Shown: positions 17,455 through 27,003, numbered from the stretch's first letter. The stretch is DNA of 64,000 nt from an uncultured Oscillospiraceae bacterium (GCA_902492455.1 CABULH010000002.1:62001-126000), one strand, 5' to 3'. Numbers and translations: made by a program. The notes: generated by a model not told the origin, from the sequence alone.

Positions 17455-19077
17455 ATGACAAGATCCTTTTGCAAGTATCTGGCCTTCTGCCTGGCCGGTG
17501 TTTTGCTGCTGGGGGGCTGCGGAGGCGCCGCAACCTCTTCCAGCGAGCCGCGGGTTCCCGTTTCAAACCCCGGAAACACTGCCTCCTCCACCACCGGCAG
17601 CGGTACGCCTTCGTCTGCCGTGAATGCTTCCTCTGCTGCGGAGAATTCCTCCACCGTCGTATCCTCGGTGCCTTCCTCCTCCACAGCTGCCCCCTCTTCT
17701 TCGCCGTCCGCCGATCCCCCCGCCTCCTCTCCGGAACCGGCGGATTTCACCTTCCCCAAGCTGGTGGCGGACCATATGGTTCTGCAGCGCAACGCTTCGG
17801 TACGGATTTGGGGCGGCTATCCCAAAGACGGGGAAATCACAGTCAATTTTGCCGGGAAAAATTATAAGGGCAGCTGCAAAAACGGCAGCTTCGAGGTTTG
17901 GGTGCAAACCGGGGAAGCTGGGGGCCCGTACACCCTCACGGTGTCCAGCGGTACGGACAAGCGGGTGCTTCAGGATGTGCTGGTGGGCGATGTGTACATC
18001 TGCTCCGGACAATCCAACATGCTGATGCAGGTGGGCGGATTGAAGGACAAAACCTTGCGCAATACGCCGGTGCCGGATCAGATCCGGCTGTTCCATGTGT
18101 GGACCGAACCCACCGCCGCCCCCCAGGAGGATTTCAAAAACGCCTATTCGGTGTGGGTGAAAACGGATGCTTCCAACATCGGGCAATACGACAGCTTTTC
18201 CGCCGTGGGGTATATTTTCGGCCGGACGCTGTACGAGGAGCTGCAGATTCCCATCGGGATTATCCAGTCTTGTGAAGGCGATACCATTGCTGCGGCCTGG
18301 ATGCCGGAGAAGGACGCCAAAACCGTCAACAAAATCAACCAGACGGAGGACGCCCTGCAGCGGCACATTCCCTCCCGGATGTATAACGGCATGATTCATC
18401 CGCTGCGGAAGTACACGGTGAAGGGCGTGCTGTGGTATCAGGGGGAAAGCGACCTGGGCAACACCACTTATCAGCATTCCATGACTACTTTGATCAACGC
18501 CTGGCGCCGGGAATTCGGCAATGAGAAGATGACCTTTACCCTGATCCAGCTGCCCCGCTGGGCTTCCAACAATTGGTTCGATCTGCGGGAGCAGCAGAAA
18601 GCTACAGCTTTGGCGGTGCCAAACTGCACTTACAGCGTCAATCTGGATTGCGGAGAGCGGGCGGATATTCATCCCCAGGATAAGGAGCCCGTCGGCGTGC
18701 GTGCCGCTCAGGCCACCCTGCGGGCCTTTTACGGCAGGAACGATTATAAACAAAATCCCGTCTATCAGTCTCATAAGGTGGAAGGAAGCAAGGTAACCGT
18801 CACCTTGGCCCGGGTAGACCGGGGGCTGTTCTTCCAAACGGAGAAGACCCCCGGCGGCAAGGACTGGGTGACGGTGACCGAGGGCACGGGTTTTGAGATC
18901 ATGGATGCATCCGGCGTTTATTACCCGGCCAAGGCGGTTTTGGAGAATAATAAACTGGTGCTTACCAGCACGGTGGCGGAACCCAAAGGAATCCGCTATG
19001 CTTACGGAAACTTTCCGGATGTATCTTTGTTCGATAAAAACGGGCTTCCAGCCGAGCAGTTCTGCATCCTTTTCTGA
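17455..19077 (+). CDS. Secreted sialate O-acetylesterase-type lipoprotein (SGNH hydrolase)
   Basis: A 540-residue lipoprotein: leader ending GVLLLGGCGG, then a Ser/Pro/Thr/Ala-rich linker (about residues 24-95) that would hold the enzyme away from the membrane. The catalytic part has the family blocks: ICSGQSNMLMQ with nucleophile Ser187, GVLWYQGESD (about 325-334), and ADIHPQDKEP with Asp404 and His406. Proteins of this group remove O-acetyl groups from sialic acids or from plant glycans such as xylan and pectin; which one applies cannot be told. It is a single-gene unit with its own promoter and a strong terminator. The neighbouring glycan genes suggest it unmasks acetylated substrates. Confidence 0.88.
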   Translation: MTRSFCKYLAFCLAGVLLLGGCGGAATSSSEPRVPVSNPGNTASSTTGSGTPSSAVNASSAAENSSTVVSSVPSSSTAAPSSSPSADPPASSPEPADFTFPKLVADHMVLQRNASVRIWGGYPKDGEITVNFAGKNYKGSCKNGSFEVWVQTGEAGGPYTLTVSSGTDKRVLQDVLVGDVYICSGQSNMLMQVGGLKDKTLRNTPVPDQIRLFHVWTEPTAAPQEDFKNAYSVWVKTDASNIGQYDSFSAVGYIFGRTLYEELQIPIGIIQSCEGDTIAAAWMPEKDAKTVNKINQTEDALQRHIPSRMYNGMIHPLRKYTVKGVLWYQGESDLGNTTYQHSMTTLINAWRREFGNEKMTFTLIQLPRWASNNWFDLREQQKATALAVPNCTYSVNLDCGERADIHPQDKEPVGVRAAQATLRAFYGRNDYKQNPVYQSHKVEGSKVTVTLARVDRGLFFQTEKTPGGKDWVTVTEGTGFEIMDASGVYYPAKAVLENNKLVLTSTVAEPKGIRYAYGNFPDVSLFDKNGLPAEQFCILF

Positions 19078-19105
19078 TGCTGATTACAGCTGATTACATA
19101 AGAAC

Positions 19106-19143
19106 AAAGCCCATCCCCCGCCTGAAACGGGGGATGGGCTTTT
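19106..19143. terminator. Bidirectional intrinsic terminator
   Basis: 15-bp perfect stem (AAAGCCCATCCCCCG and its complement) with a 7-base loop, between the convergent esterase and AraC genes; T-rich at the right for the plus strand and, read backwards, for the minus strand. Confidence 0.92.
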
Positions 19144-19165
19144 GCTACAGGGATTTCCATTCGGT

Positions 19166-20038
19166 TCACGGGGTTTTGGCTTCCGCTGCCTGCGCCTCCG
19201 CCTTCCGTTTTTCGTAGTGCTTTTTATATTGGGTGGGGGTGATGCCCATCTGGGATTTAAAGGCGGAAAAAAAGCTTTTGCTGTCGGCAAAGCCCACGCT
19301 GGCGGAAATATCGTTGACCCGCATATTGGTGGACAGCAGCAGGGAACACGCCTTGTCAATACGGGTTTTGCGGAGATATTGGATAGCCCCCATGCCGATT
19401 TCATCGCTGAACAGCTTGCACAGGTATACCTGGCTGATCCCCAGCCTTTCCGCGATGTCCCGCAGGGTCAGCGGTTCCCGGTAATGATCGCCGATAAAGG
19501 CGGTGGCACGCTTGATAAGGTTGCGGCGGTGCTTCTCATTGTAGCTGATTTCCTCTTGGGCGGTCAGCCGCTTCAGCTTTTTCAGAATCGCCATCAGCTG
19601 GAAGCGGATAATATCCAGGTATTCCTCCTGCTTCAGGTTGTATTCATAGAGGCAGTCCATCAACAGGTTGGTGATGTTCATGGAAACGCGGTCGGTGTAT
19701 TTTTTGTTTTTCAGCAGCGCCGCGTCCTCCAGCTGATAAAAATCGGGCAGCCAGCCGATGTTGATCCAGCGGAACTCGGTTTCCTGGCTCAGGGGATTGA
19801 AATAATGACGGTCGCCGATATTCAGCAGAAAGATATCGCCGGGCATGACCTGATAGGTCTTGCCATTGATCCAATGGGTGCCGCTGCCGCTGAGAATCGC
19901 CAGCAGTTCAAAGAATTCATGGCTGTGTTCCATCTCCCCCTCATCGTTGACGCTGACATTGAGGAAAACCGGTTCCTGATTTTTGGTCATGCGGTACATG
20001 TCATAATAGGGAAATCCCTTAAGGGTGTTTGAAGTCAT
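19166..20038 (-). CDS. AraC-family transcriptional regulator
   Basis: A 290-residue regulator with an N-terminal cupin-like sensor domain (about 20-150: HSHEFFELLAILSGSGTHWING, then MPGDIFLLNIGDRHYF) and a C-terminal pair of AraC helix-turn-helices (about 180-275: LTLRDIAERLGISQVYLCKLF and VNDISASVGFADSKSFFSAFK). It is the last gene of the long minus-strand series and follows the alpha-galactosidase by 37 bases, so it probably responds to a sugar released by those enzymes and activates their genes. Ribosome site AGAGG precedes the start. The ligand cannot be told from sequence. Confidence 0.9.
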   Translation of the reverse strand: MTSNTLKGFPYYDMYRMTKNQEPVFLNVSVNDEGEMEHSHEFFELLAILSGSGTHWINGKTYQVMPGDIFLLNIGDRHYFNPLSQETEFRWINIGWLPDFYQLEDAALLKNKKYTDRVSMNITNLLMDCLYEYNLKQEEYLDIIRFQLMAILKKLKRLTAQEEISYNEKHRRNLIKRATAFIGDHYREPLTLRDIAERLGISQVYLCKLFSDEIGMGAIQYLRKTRIDKACSLLLSTNMRVNDISASVGFADSKSFFSAFKSQMGITPTQYKKHYEKRKAEAQAAEAKTP

Positions 20039-20075
20039 GCGGTACCTCTTTCTTTAGCCGGCCGCTTATCCTGTA

Positions 20076-22220
20076 TTATGTTCTATGCTCTTTGTCCACA
20101 AAAAATACCTTGGCAGTGAAGGGATGAGGGAACTCCGCCCGCAGTCCCTTACCCATCAGCTCCTCACCCGAAAGGGAACGGGTGACGCCGTCTGGGAAAA
20201 CCGTGACGGTGTATTGATCCTCTCGGCGGAGGCCCCGGGGATAAATGACCGCCTCTGTCTCGGGTGCATCGGGCCGCTGAGCGACGATCACCGCCTGATC
20301 CTGGGAACGGGCCGTCACCTCCCAGATGCGCAGTCGGTCGTTTTCGTGATAGATCACCCCTGGCGTGTGGTGATACACCGCAGAGGAAGGGAGAATCCGG
20401 CGATAGCGTTTATACAGCTCCACCGCCTGCCGGACCAGAGCGCGTTTGTTTTCTCCGCAGCGCAGCAGATCGCCGCTGATGTGCATCCTGCCGGCCATAG
20501 AGTTGGAGAGAGCAAAGGCGCAGGTATCCTCATCGAAATTTTCCTCCAGCCATGACCAAGCGCCGCATTGATCCGGGCTGATAAGTTTGGAGACGTTGAA
20601 CAGCACCCCGCCGATAAGCCGATAATCTCCCTGATCGGTGATGGAGGCCATATCCGTGCGGGAGAGCATGCCGTAATCCAGTCGCATCCCGCCGCTGGCG
20701 CAGTTTTCAATAATCAGGCCGGGATACCGACGGCGGATGCCGTCCAGCCAGTCGTAATAGGCCATACGGTTGGCGTGGAGTCCCTGGCCGGGGCTGGTTT
20801 CCGTCTCGGTGGTGCAGCCGGGCGCGCTGTCAATGTTGTAGTCAATCTTGATATATTCAAAGCCCCAGCCGACAATCCGGGCGAAAACCGCATCCGCATA
20901 GGCTCGGCCTTCCGGCGAAAGGAAGCTGAGAAACCGGCGGTTGGCGTCCTCCACCGGACGCCCATCCCGCTGCAGCAGCAGGGAGGGCTGATGGTAGAGC
21001 GCGCTGTCCCGGCCCACGGCTTCGATTTCGCACCAGATGCCTGCGTGCATCCCCTTTTCCCGGATACGATCCACTACATAAGCCAGTCCGTGGGGAAACC
21101 GCTCGGGATCCGGCTCCCAATGCCCGACCCGGTCCCACCAGCTGCTGACTCCGCCGCGGCCGGCCGGCTCGGTGAACCAGCCGGAATCGGTGACGTAGTA
21201 ATCCACGCCGCACTCCCGCAGCGCGTCCAGCTGTTCCAGAATCTTTTCTTCCGTCACGTCGGCTTTCATGTAGGGCCAGTCGTTGTAAATCACCGGCAGG
21301 GCGGCGTCGGCGGCACTGTGCTTAATCAGCCGTGTCTGCTGATGGAGCCGCATCCGGTCGAAAACATCGCTGATCTCCCCCTGCGCCACGGTGAGGGAGG
21401 CGGCGGGGGCGCGGAAGGCTTCCCCGGGAGAAAGTTTTTTGCGCCATTGGGCGTGGAGGTGATTGCCCATGCCGCCCTGCAGATAGTACCAGCGGTCCAC
21501 TCCCAGGTCAAAGGCTCCGGCTTCGAAACGCCAGGAGGAGGAATATTCCAGCTGCACGGCGGTGAAAATCCCCGCCCGGCGCTGTTCCACCACAAAGTAG
21601 GGGATGTATTGCTGGCAGACCCAGGTTCCGGTGCTTTCCACCGCAAAACCGTTGCGGCAGCCGTGATCGTAGATGCCCAGCTCTGCGAAGCTTTTGACCC
21701 AGGGCTGCGCTTCAAAGCTCCAGTGAGAGGTAAAGGCGTGGAGATAGGTGGAGCGGCAGTCATCCGCGAAATATGGGAAATTGGACAGCACATAGGAGGC
21801 GACGTGCACCGCCTCCACCGGCTTTTCCCCGGCGTTTTCCAGCACTGTCCAGCGGCGCAGGGCGGGGGAGTCGGGGTACACCTCATAGTATAACCGGATC
21901 AGCAGCTGTTTTTCCTCATCCAAAAGGGTGATAATCGTCCGCTCGCCGTCCTGTTCCAGCGGCTGCCGGGTGATCTCCCGGAACCGTGCCCGTACGGAAC
22001 AGCGGGGATAAAAATAGCGTACGCCATGAGAAAGCTGCAATGGTTCGTCGTCCACGTTGACAATGGCTTCCAGCGGCAGAGGGCTGCGTTTAGCCTGCTC
22101 TTCCGGATTTACCTGTTCCGCCATGTCCGACGGGAGGAAGCAGCCGTGGAACAGCCGTCCCTCCTCATCCAACAGCAGGGTATAGCGGTAATATTGGTTT
22201 TCCAGCCGGATCTCTTTCAT
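20076..22220 (-). CDS. GH36 alpha-galactosidase
   Basis: A 714-residue cytoplasmic glycosidase of clan GH-D. The N-terminal beta-supersandwich is at about 1-300, the TIM barrel at about 300-600. The nucleophile is expected at Asp460 in YIKIDYN. The motif CASGGMRLDYGML is at about 505-517. The acid/base region normally reading SDNTD appears as SITDQGD, so Asp529 is the likely acid/base but the local sequence is divergent. It would remove alpha-galactose from oligosaccharides. Start 22220 follows AAGGAGAA; an upstream in-frame extension into the next gene is rejected. Second of a GH110-like/GH36/AraC group, about 19 bases from the preceding gene. Confidence 0.88.
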   Translation of the reverse strand: MKEIRLENQYYRYTLLLDEEGRLFHGCFLPSDMAEQVNPEEQAKRSPLPLEAIVNVDDEPLQLSHGVRYFYPRCSVRARFREITRQPLEQDGERTIITLLDEEKQLLIRLYYEVYPDSPALRRWTVLENAGEKPVEAVHVASYVLSNFPYFADDCRSTYLHAFTSHWSFEAQPWVKSFAELGIYDHGCRNGFAVESTGTWVCQQYIPYFVVEQRRAGIFTAVQLEYSSSWRFEAGAFDLGVDRWYYLQGGMGNHLHAQWRKKLSPGEAFRAPAASLTVAQGEISDVFDRMRLHQQTRLIKHSAADAALPVIYNDWPYMKADVTEEKILEQLDALRECGVDYYVTDSGWFTEPAGRGGVSSWWDRVGHWEPDPERFPHGLAYVVDRIREKGMHAGIWCEIEAVGRDSALYHQPSLLLQRDGRPVEDANRRFLSFLSPEGRAYADAVFARIVGWGFEYIKIDYNIDSAPGCTTETETSPGQGLHANRMAYYDWLDGIRRRYPGLIIENCASGGMRLDYGMLSRTDMASITDQGDYRLIGGVLFNVSKLISPDQCGAWSWLEENFDEDTCAFALSNSMAGRMHISGDLLRCGENKRALVRQAVELYKRYRRILPSSAVYHHTPGVIYHENDRLRIWEVTARSQDQAVIVAQRPDAPETEAVIYPRGLRREDQYTVTVFPDGVTRSLSGEELMGKGLRAEFPHPFTAKVFFVDKEHRT

Positions 22221-22239
22221 GCGGCGGTTCTCCTTCCGA

Positions 22240-23931
22240 TTAATAAACGAAATCGCTGTATTGCTGCAGACGGTTTCGTTCCCGGACATCCTGAGTACGG
22301 CGGACGGCGTCCACCGCCAGCGGGACGCCGCAGAAGAGGTTGCCGCTCAGATTTTCATTGCGGCAGCGTTCGCATACCACGGCCGGCATTTCTTCGGTGG
22401 GAGGCGCCTCCAGCGCATTGCCGGTGAAGGTCACACCGTCGCAGCAGCCCAGCCAGGCGGCAGGCAGCTGGGTGACGCGGATGGTATTGTTTTCCAGTCG
22501 GATATCCGAGAAGGGGGTATAGCCGGAGGTATTGTCCGGCAGGATCGCCATCATATCCACCGCTGTGGTCCAGCCGCCGCAGTTGCATTCCTCCAGCCGG
22601 TTGTTGCGGATTACCAGCTGTCCCGCGCCGGTTCCCTCGTACCAGAGTCCCCGCAGGGTTTCCAGCATAATGTAGATACCCGCTCCCTGGGTGCGGCGGA
22701 AGAGATTGTTTTCCACCAGGCCCTCCTTGGTCTGGAGGAGCAGCCCCCGGGCGCGGTGATCGTGAAAATAGTTGTTGCGGATGACAAAATGATCGCTGGC
22801 ATAATGCCGGTTCAGCAGCAAATGGCCTTCTTCAATCCAGTCGGGCAGCTCTTCTTCGATTTCCAGGCAGTAACGGCCATCCTCCTGCTGCGTCACCGCC
22901 CGCAGGGTCAGGCTGACACCGGAAGGGGAGAAGTCCTTGTTCAGCAGCTCCAGCCGGTCGCCGGGATCCCCGGCGCCTTCGTTTTCCAGCAGCAATGTAT
23001 GGCTGCCCAGACGGCGCAGGATCAGCATATTGCAGTCGTGGATGTTGACGTCGTCATCCCCCATGCCGGAGAAATCGCAATTTTGAATCTGCAGATACCC
23101 CTGGCTGCGGATGATATGGATGCCGTCGCCGTCGGTGGAAATATGCCGCCGGGAGCCGGGACGAATGCGGATAATCTCTCCGTCGAAGAGAATATGGCTG
23201 CTCTGGCCGTTGACCATATGGGTCATGCCCCAGGTGCTGTAAACGCAGTTGTTTTGCAGGGTGATATGCCGGGAATCCTGGACGAAAAAGGCGGCGCCCC
23301 GGCGCTGGCGAAGATGCCGGACCAGATAAAAGGCGCCGGGCCGTATGGTTTCCACCCCTTTGGCGGTGCAGCGAAGCCGTATCCGGTTATCCGCCTCGCC
23401 TCGCCCCAGGACGCTGAATTCCTCCGGATGCACCCAGATTTCAGGATCGCCGGGTACTCCGGGAGTCAGCCAAATGGGATCAAAGGGATTGAAAGAGCAG
23501 ATATCGAAATCCAAGGACGGATGATCGTCGTCCAGAAATTCCAGTTCCAGGTCAAAATCCTCCCGGGATATTACCCGGGCCAGGCTGGCCGGACGGAGGA
23601 TGTTCCAATCCACATCCAGGGTGAGGTTCTCCAGCAGCACCTGCCGGCAATTCTGCACCATGAAGAAATAAGAGGTTTCGGAGATCAGTTCCGCGCCGCA
23701 GCCGTCCAGGGCGAAGTTTTCCCTGTCCCGGATGGTGAGAAAATCTGTGTTTTTGATGCGGTATACGCCGGGAGCCAGCCGGAGTATGCCGGCGTCCGTT
23801 TCCCGGCAATGCTCGATGGCACGGGCCAAGGCGGGCGCGTTGTCCTCATTGGCCGGGGAAAAGCCGAAGTCCGCCGCGTACACGGTTGTCTTGTCCCGCA
23901 GGTCTGGGGGTATAACAGGGATTTGCGTCAT
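22240..23931 (-). CDS. Right-handed beta-helix glycosidase-like protein (GH110-like)
   Basis: A 563-residue protein without signal peptide. The N-terminal part DFGFSPANEDNAPALARAIEHC (in two pieces, about 22-43) is typical of pectin-lyase-fold sugar enzymes. Beta-helix turns follow, including DGDGIHIIRSQGYLQIQNC and GMGDDDVNIHD (Asp292-294), the latter resembling the paired-Asp motif of GH110 alpha-1,3-galactosidases. A GH36 alpha-galactosidase follows, which supports an alpha-galactose role. GH110 enzymes act on blood-group B type and linear alpha-1,3-galactose; whether this one does is inference. GH28-like or other beta-helix enzymes are alternatives. Start 23931 follows GCGGAGGAAA. Confidence 0.65.
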   Translation of the reverse strand: MTQIPVIPPDLRDKTTVYAADFGFSPANEDNAPALARAIEHCRETDAGILRLAPGVYRIKNTDFLTIRDRENFALDGCGAELISETSYFFMVQNCRQVLLENLTLDVDWNILRPASLARVISREDFDLELEFLDDDHPSLDFDICSFNPFDPIWLTPGVPGDPEIWVHPEEFSVLGRGEADNRIRLRCTAKGVETIRPGAFYLVRHLRQRRGAAFFVQDSRHITLQNNCVYSTWGMTHMVNGQSSHILFDGEIIRIRPGSRRHISTDGDGIHIIRSQGYLQIQNCDFSGMGDDDVNIHDCNMLILRRLGSHTLLLENEGAGDPGDRLELLNKDFSPSGVSLTLRAVTQQEDGRYCLEIEEELPDWIEEGHLLLNRHYASDHFVIRNNYFHDHRARGLLLQTKEGLVENNLFRRTQGAGIYIMLETLRGLWYEGTGAGQLVIRNNRLEECNCGGWTTAVDMMAILPDNTSGYTPFSDIRLENNTIRVTQLPAAWLGCCDGVTFTGNALEAPPTEEMPAVVCERCRNENLSGNLFCGVPLAVDAVRRTQDVRERNRLQQYSDFVY

Positions 23932-23974
23932 ATTCGTTTCCTCCGCAGCAGTTAAATTAGGGGATGGGAGAATG

Positions 23975-24029
23975 CCGGTTTGATAAAAAGCCCGCCGCCG
24001 ATGGTTTGTCGGGCCTTTTATCAAACCGG
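23975..24029. terminator. Long inverted repeat downstream of the wall-anchored protein gene
   Basis: Arms CCGGTTTGATAAAAAGCCCG (23975-23994) and its nearly exact complement (24010-24029) around a 15-base loop. With the hairpin at 24028-24056 it forms a double hairpin on the minus-strand transcript, between the wall-anchored protein gene and the GH110-like gene. Confidence 0.6.
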
Positions 24030-24056
24030 GGAGGCAAAGTCCTGCTTTGCCTCCCC
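24028..24056. terminator. Strong hairpin after the wall-anchored protein gene
   Basis: GGGGAGGCAAAG, 5-base loop, CTTTGCCTCCCC. It lies 11 bases after the stop at 24068 on the minus strand. No long T-run follows, so it may slow or protect rather than fully end transcription. Confidence 0.6.
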
Positions 24057-24067
24057 GAATGAGACAG

Positions 24068-25660
24068 TTATTTCTTTTTGCGGGTGAACAGCACGCCCGC
24101 CGCAGCAGCAGCGGTCAGAGCCAGCAGTCCCAGGGGAAGCTCCACGCCGGTTTCAGGGGTCGGCTTGGGATCGGGGGTGTTTCCGCCTTCTTCGAAGGTT
24201 TCCACAACCTCCACCGGCCAGGTGCCCACGATGTAGAAGCCGGATTGGGTATACAGCTGAAGCTGAGCCGCTTTTTCCGCCGGCAGGGTAGCCACCGGAA
24301 TGGCCTCGCCGTTGGCATCCAGCGCCGCCGCCATGTTGGTGCTGGCGTTCACAGCGCTCAGCAGCCCTTCAATATTGAGGGATTTCAGGGCGGTGAATTT
24401 GCCGTCGGCGAACCGAACCTTGGTGGTGTCGCAGTCAAAGAGGCTGTCGATATCCGCCGCTTCGGTGTAGGCCACATATTTGTCCAGCACCTTGGTGCTG
24501 TCGTTATAGGGGGTGTCGTTGCATTCGTAGACGAAAATCAGCATATCGCCGGCTTTCACGTCCACGTTTTCCGCTTTCAGTTCCAGGCCGCTGGCACCGG
24601 AATTGGCGTAGGTGACCGCGGTGCGCTCCAGCACCACCGCGTCTTCGCTGATTTTATTTTTATACACGGTCACGCTTACGCCGTCCGCCGCGGCGATATT
24701 ATCGCCGGGATCGGTGGGATACTGCAGCTTGGCGTATACCGTCACCTTTCCGTCCACGGGAGCGGTGAAATAATCGCCGATGAGAGTGACGTCGGAGGGC
24801 ATGAAAGCGTTATTGAGGCCCTCCCAAATTTGGGAATACTGATTGACGCCGGCGCCTTTCAGCTCATCCGGGAATACCCACATGTCGTAGGTGGCGTCCT
24901 TCACCAGGGCTTCCGGCTTGTTCTGATCGGAAATGTAGAAGGCTTTCCACAGTCCCTTGACGTTGGGTTCCGCTTTGATGTTGAAGAACTGGCGGAAGAT
25001 GCTGCCCTTGACCGCCGGTACGCCTGTGGTATCTGCGGGGGCAAAGACCGCCTCGGAAAGAGGCAGGGCCAGGGCGGTCATTTTCAGCGTGGTCAAGGCC
25101 ATGGAATCGGTGTAGGTGTGGCCGTTTTTATTGAAGAAGAGATACACCTTTTCCCCGGCCGCCAACTCAAAGGTCTGGGAGAGGGTATAGGCTTCGGCGG
25201 TCACGGCATCTTCCTTTACCTTGGTGAAATCCTGCTTGAACACCAGCAGCTTCATGCCGTCGGAGCCTTCCATGTTGGCGGTGGCCGCCACATCCAACCG
25301 GTAGGCCCCCGCCGCCGGAGCGGTGAAGCAGAGTCCCAGGTCCATGGTAGCGCCGGAAGTAGCGAAACGGTTGGGGTCCCCGGCGTTGATATACAACCTG
25401 GCATACTTGTTGCCTTCGTCGTTTTCCTGGCCCGGCAGGGTGGCGGTGTAGGAGTCCGCGTTCCACTGGGCGGCGGCCACATTTTCCGCCTTGTAATCGG
25501 TGTTGTCATTGACATACACCGCCGTCCAGTTGGGCGCGCCGTTGGCGTAGGCGATGTATTCCGCGCCGTCCTCATAAGCGGGGCCCTCGGCGGATGCGGC
25601 CATGGAAAGAGCGCTGCAGAGAAGCATGGAGGCTGCCAGCAGGGATAAGACTTTTTTCAT
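24068..25660 (-). CDS. Cell-wall-anchored surface protein with two carbohydrate-binding-like domains
   Basis: A 530-residue exported protein. Signal peptide about 1-24. Two similar beta-rich units follow (about 25-205 and 215-410); each has FTAP..G, a V(Y/F)K core and an AGEKVYLFF or AGDMLIFVY strand. The second unit (KGLWKAFYISDQ, QIWEGLNNAFMPSD) is a divergent copy of the N-terminal domain of the next two genes upstream. The C terminus is a sortase signal: TPETG, then a hydrophobic Ala-rich stretch, then RKKK. So it should be linked to peptidoglycan. Start 25660 is chosen over 25669 because AGGAAAGG is only well spaced from the former. No catalytic motif is visible. Confidence 0.75.
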   Translation of the reverse strand: MKKVLSLLAASMLLCSALSMAASAEGPAYEDGAEYIAYANGAPNWTAVYVNDNTDYKAENVAAAQWNADSYTATLPGQENDEGNKYARLYINAGDPNRFATSGATMDLGLCFTAPAAGAYRLDVAATANMEGSDGMKLLVFKQDFTKVKEDAVTAEAYTLSQTFELAAGEKVYLFFNKNGHTYTDSMALTTLKMTALALPLSEAVFAPADTTGVPAVKGSIFRQFFNIKAEPNVKGLWKAFYISDQNKPEALVKDATYDMWVFPDELKGAGVNQYSQIWEGLNNAFMPSDVTLIGDYFTAPVDGKVTVYAKLQYPTDPGDNIAAADGVSVTVYKNKISEDAVVLERTAVTYANSGASGLELKAENVDVKAGDMLIFVYECNDTPYNDSTKVLDKYVAYTEAADIDSLFDCDTTKVRFADGKFTALKSLNIEGLLSAVNASTNMAAALDANGEAIPVATLPAEKAAQLQLYTQSGFYIVGTWPVEVVETFEEGGNTPDPKPTPETGVELPLGLLALTAAAAAGVLFTRKKK

Positions 25661-25712
25661 CTTTTTCATCCTTTCCTGTCAATCGCTGTTCATTGGGCGG
25701 GAGCGCCGGTCA

Positions 25713-26924
25713 TCAACCGGCCTTTTTGCCGCCGATGACGCCCTTCTTTTTCAATACCAGCAGAACCACCACGGCGGCTCCGGCCACCACGACCACCGCC
25801 GCGATGACGATCAGGGTGATCGCCAGGGGGGAGAGACCGCCGGATTCGCCGGGCTTGTCGCTGCCCGCCTGCTGGGTTTCGTCATAGGTGACGGCGATGC
25901 TGAGATTGGCCACCGGAGTGCCCCGGTTGTAAACCCGGCAGATCATCTTGCTGGTGACAATGGCGTCGTTGTCCGACACCACCTGGGTGGTTTCGGTATC
26001 CACCAGGTCCAAGGTGTGGCCGTCCTTAATGGTGAAGCTCTCCAGGAATTCCTTGCGGGTCAGCTTCCGGGTAAGGGTGATTTGCTCCTTATCCTCGTCT
26101 ACCTTCACATCCTCGAATTTGGGGGTGACATAATAGCTGTCGTCCGGCTCAATAATGACGACGTCACCGCCGGAAGAGGGATCGGAAGGCACATCGGAGC
26201 TGCTGGGGTCATCCGGGGTATCCGGAGTGCTGGAAGGATTCTCCGGTTTGCTGGGATCATCCGGCGTATCGGGTGTGCTGGGCGTGTCCGGAGTGCTGGG
26301 GGTATCGCCGCCGGACTGCTGATCGGAGGTTTTCCAAATCACCTTGAAATCCTGGAATCGGAAGTTGGGGGAGTTGGCGACCTCCACGCCGGAGTGGAAG
26401 CGGAAGAAGAGCTTATCGCCCTGCTTCACCGTGGTGACCAGATCGATATCCACGCTGGCGCCTTCGGCTAAAACCTGATCGCCGCCGTCGGCGGGCCAAA
26501 CCCGGGTGTTGAAATTATTTTTATAAATGCCCAGAGTGATTTCCGTGCAGCCGGGAACCTCCATGTAGCCCTTGAGGATAATCTGCAGCTTGCCGCCCTC
26601 CACGCAGTTGAGCAGGTAGCCCACATCCGCCTCATCGCTGGGAGCGCAGGAGTTGGCGGTGCCTTCCCAAACCATGCCGTTCTGCTGGCCGGGGATGCGC
26701 CATTCACCGCCGCTTTTGCTCACCAGATCGGTGCGCAGGGTATTGTCCGCCTTCAGGATGTAGAAGCCCTTCCACAATCCCTTGGTTTCCTCCGTGGTCC
26801 ATGTATCAGACCAAAAGGGGCCGTATTCGCCTTTGCCGACGTTGATGGCCGCTCCTGCCGCCAGGGGCAGCAGGGCGGTGAAGAGGAAAATCGCGCTGAG
26901 AAGAATGGATATCCGCTTTTTCAT
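25713..26924 (-). CDS. Membrane-anchored surface protein with GLWxGFY-type domain
   Basis: A 403-residue exported protein: signal peptide 1-25; an N-terminal domain (about 26-190) opening INVGKGEYGPFWSDTW and containing GLWKGFYIL, GMVWEGTANSCAPSDEADVGY and DKLFFRFHSG; a Pro/Thr/Ser/Asp-rich repeat linker (about 200-250); a second beta-rich unit (about 255-345); and a C-terminal membrane helix with a KKKGVIGGKK tail. It has no LPxTG-like motif, so it is held by the membrane helix. The N-terminal domain is close to that of the next gene upstream. Nothing catalytic is visible; glycan binding is inferred from context. Ribosome site AAGGAG precedes 26924. Confidence 0.72.
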   Translation of the reverse strand: MKKRISILLSAIFLFTALLPLAAGAAINVGKGEYGPFWSDTWTTEETKGLWKGFYILKADNTLRTDLVSKSGGEWRIPGQQNGMVWEGTANSCAPSDEADVGYLLNCVEGGKLQIILKGYMEVPGCTEITLGIYKNNFNTRVWPADGGDQVLAEGASVDIDLVTTVKQGDKLFFRFHSGVEVANSPNFRFQDFKVIWKTSDQQSGGDTPSTPDTPSTPDTPDDPSKPENPSSTPDTPDDPSSSDVPSDPSSGGDVVIIEPDDSYYVTPKFEDVKVDEDKEQITLTRKLTRKEFLESFTIKDGHTLDLVDTETTQVVSDNDAIVTSKMICRVYNRGTPVANLSIAVTYDETQQAGSDKPGESGGLSPLAITLIVIAAVVVVAGAAVVVLLVLKKKGVIGGKKAG

Positions 26925-27003
26925 ATCGTTGTCTCCTTTTTTTAATGGAATTAAGCCGCTGTCACTTCGGTGCCATCACCCTCCTTCCGTCAATGAAACC
27001 CAG

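Noticed and set aside
26180..26310. CRISPR-like short repeats
   Set aside because: The repeated GC-rich units encode the Pro/Thr/Ser/Asp linker of the surface protein in frame; there are no spacers. No CRISPR array was seen anywhere in the window.
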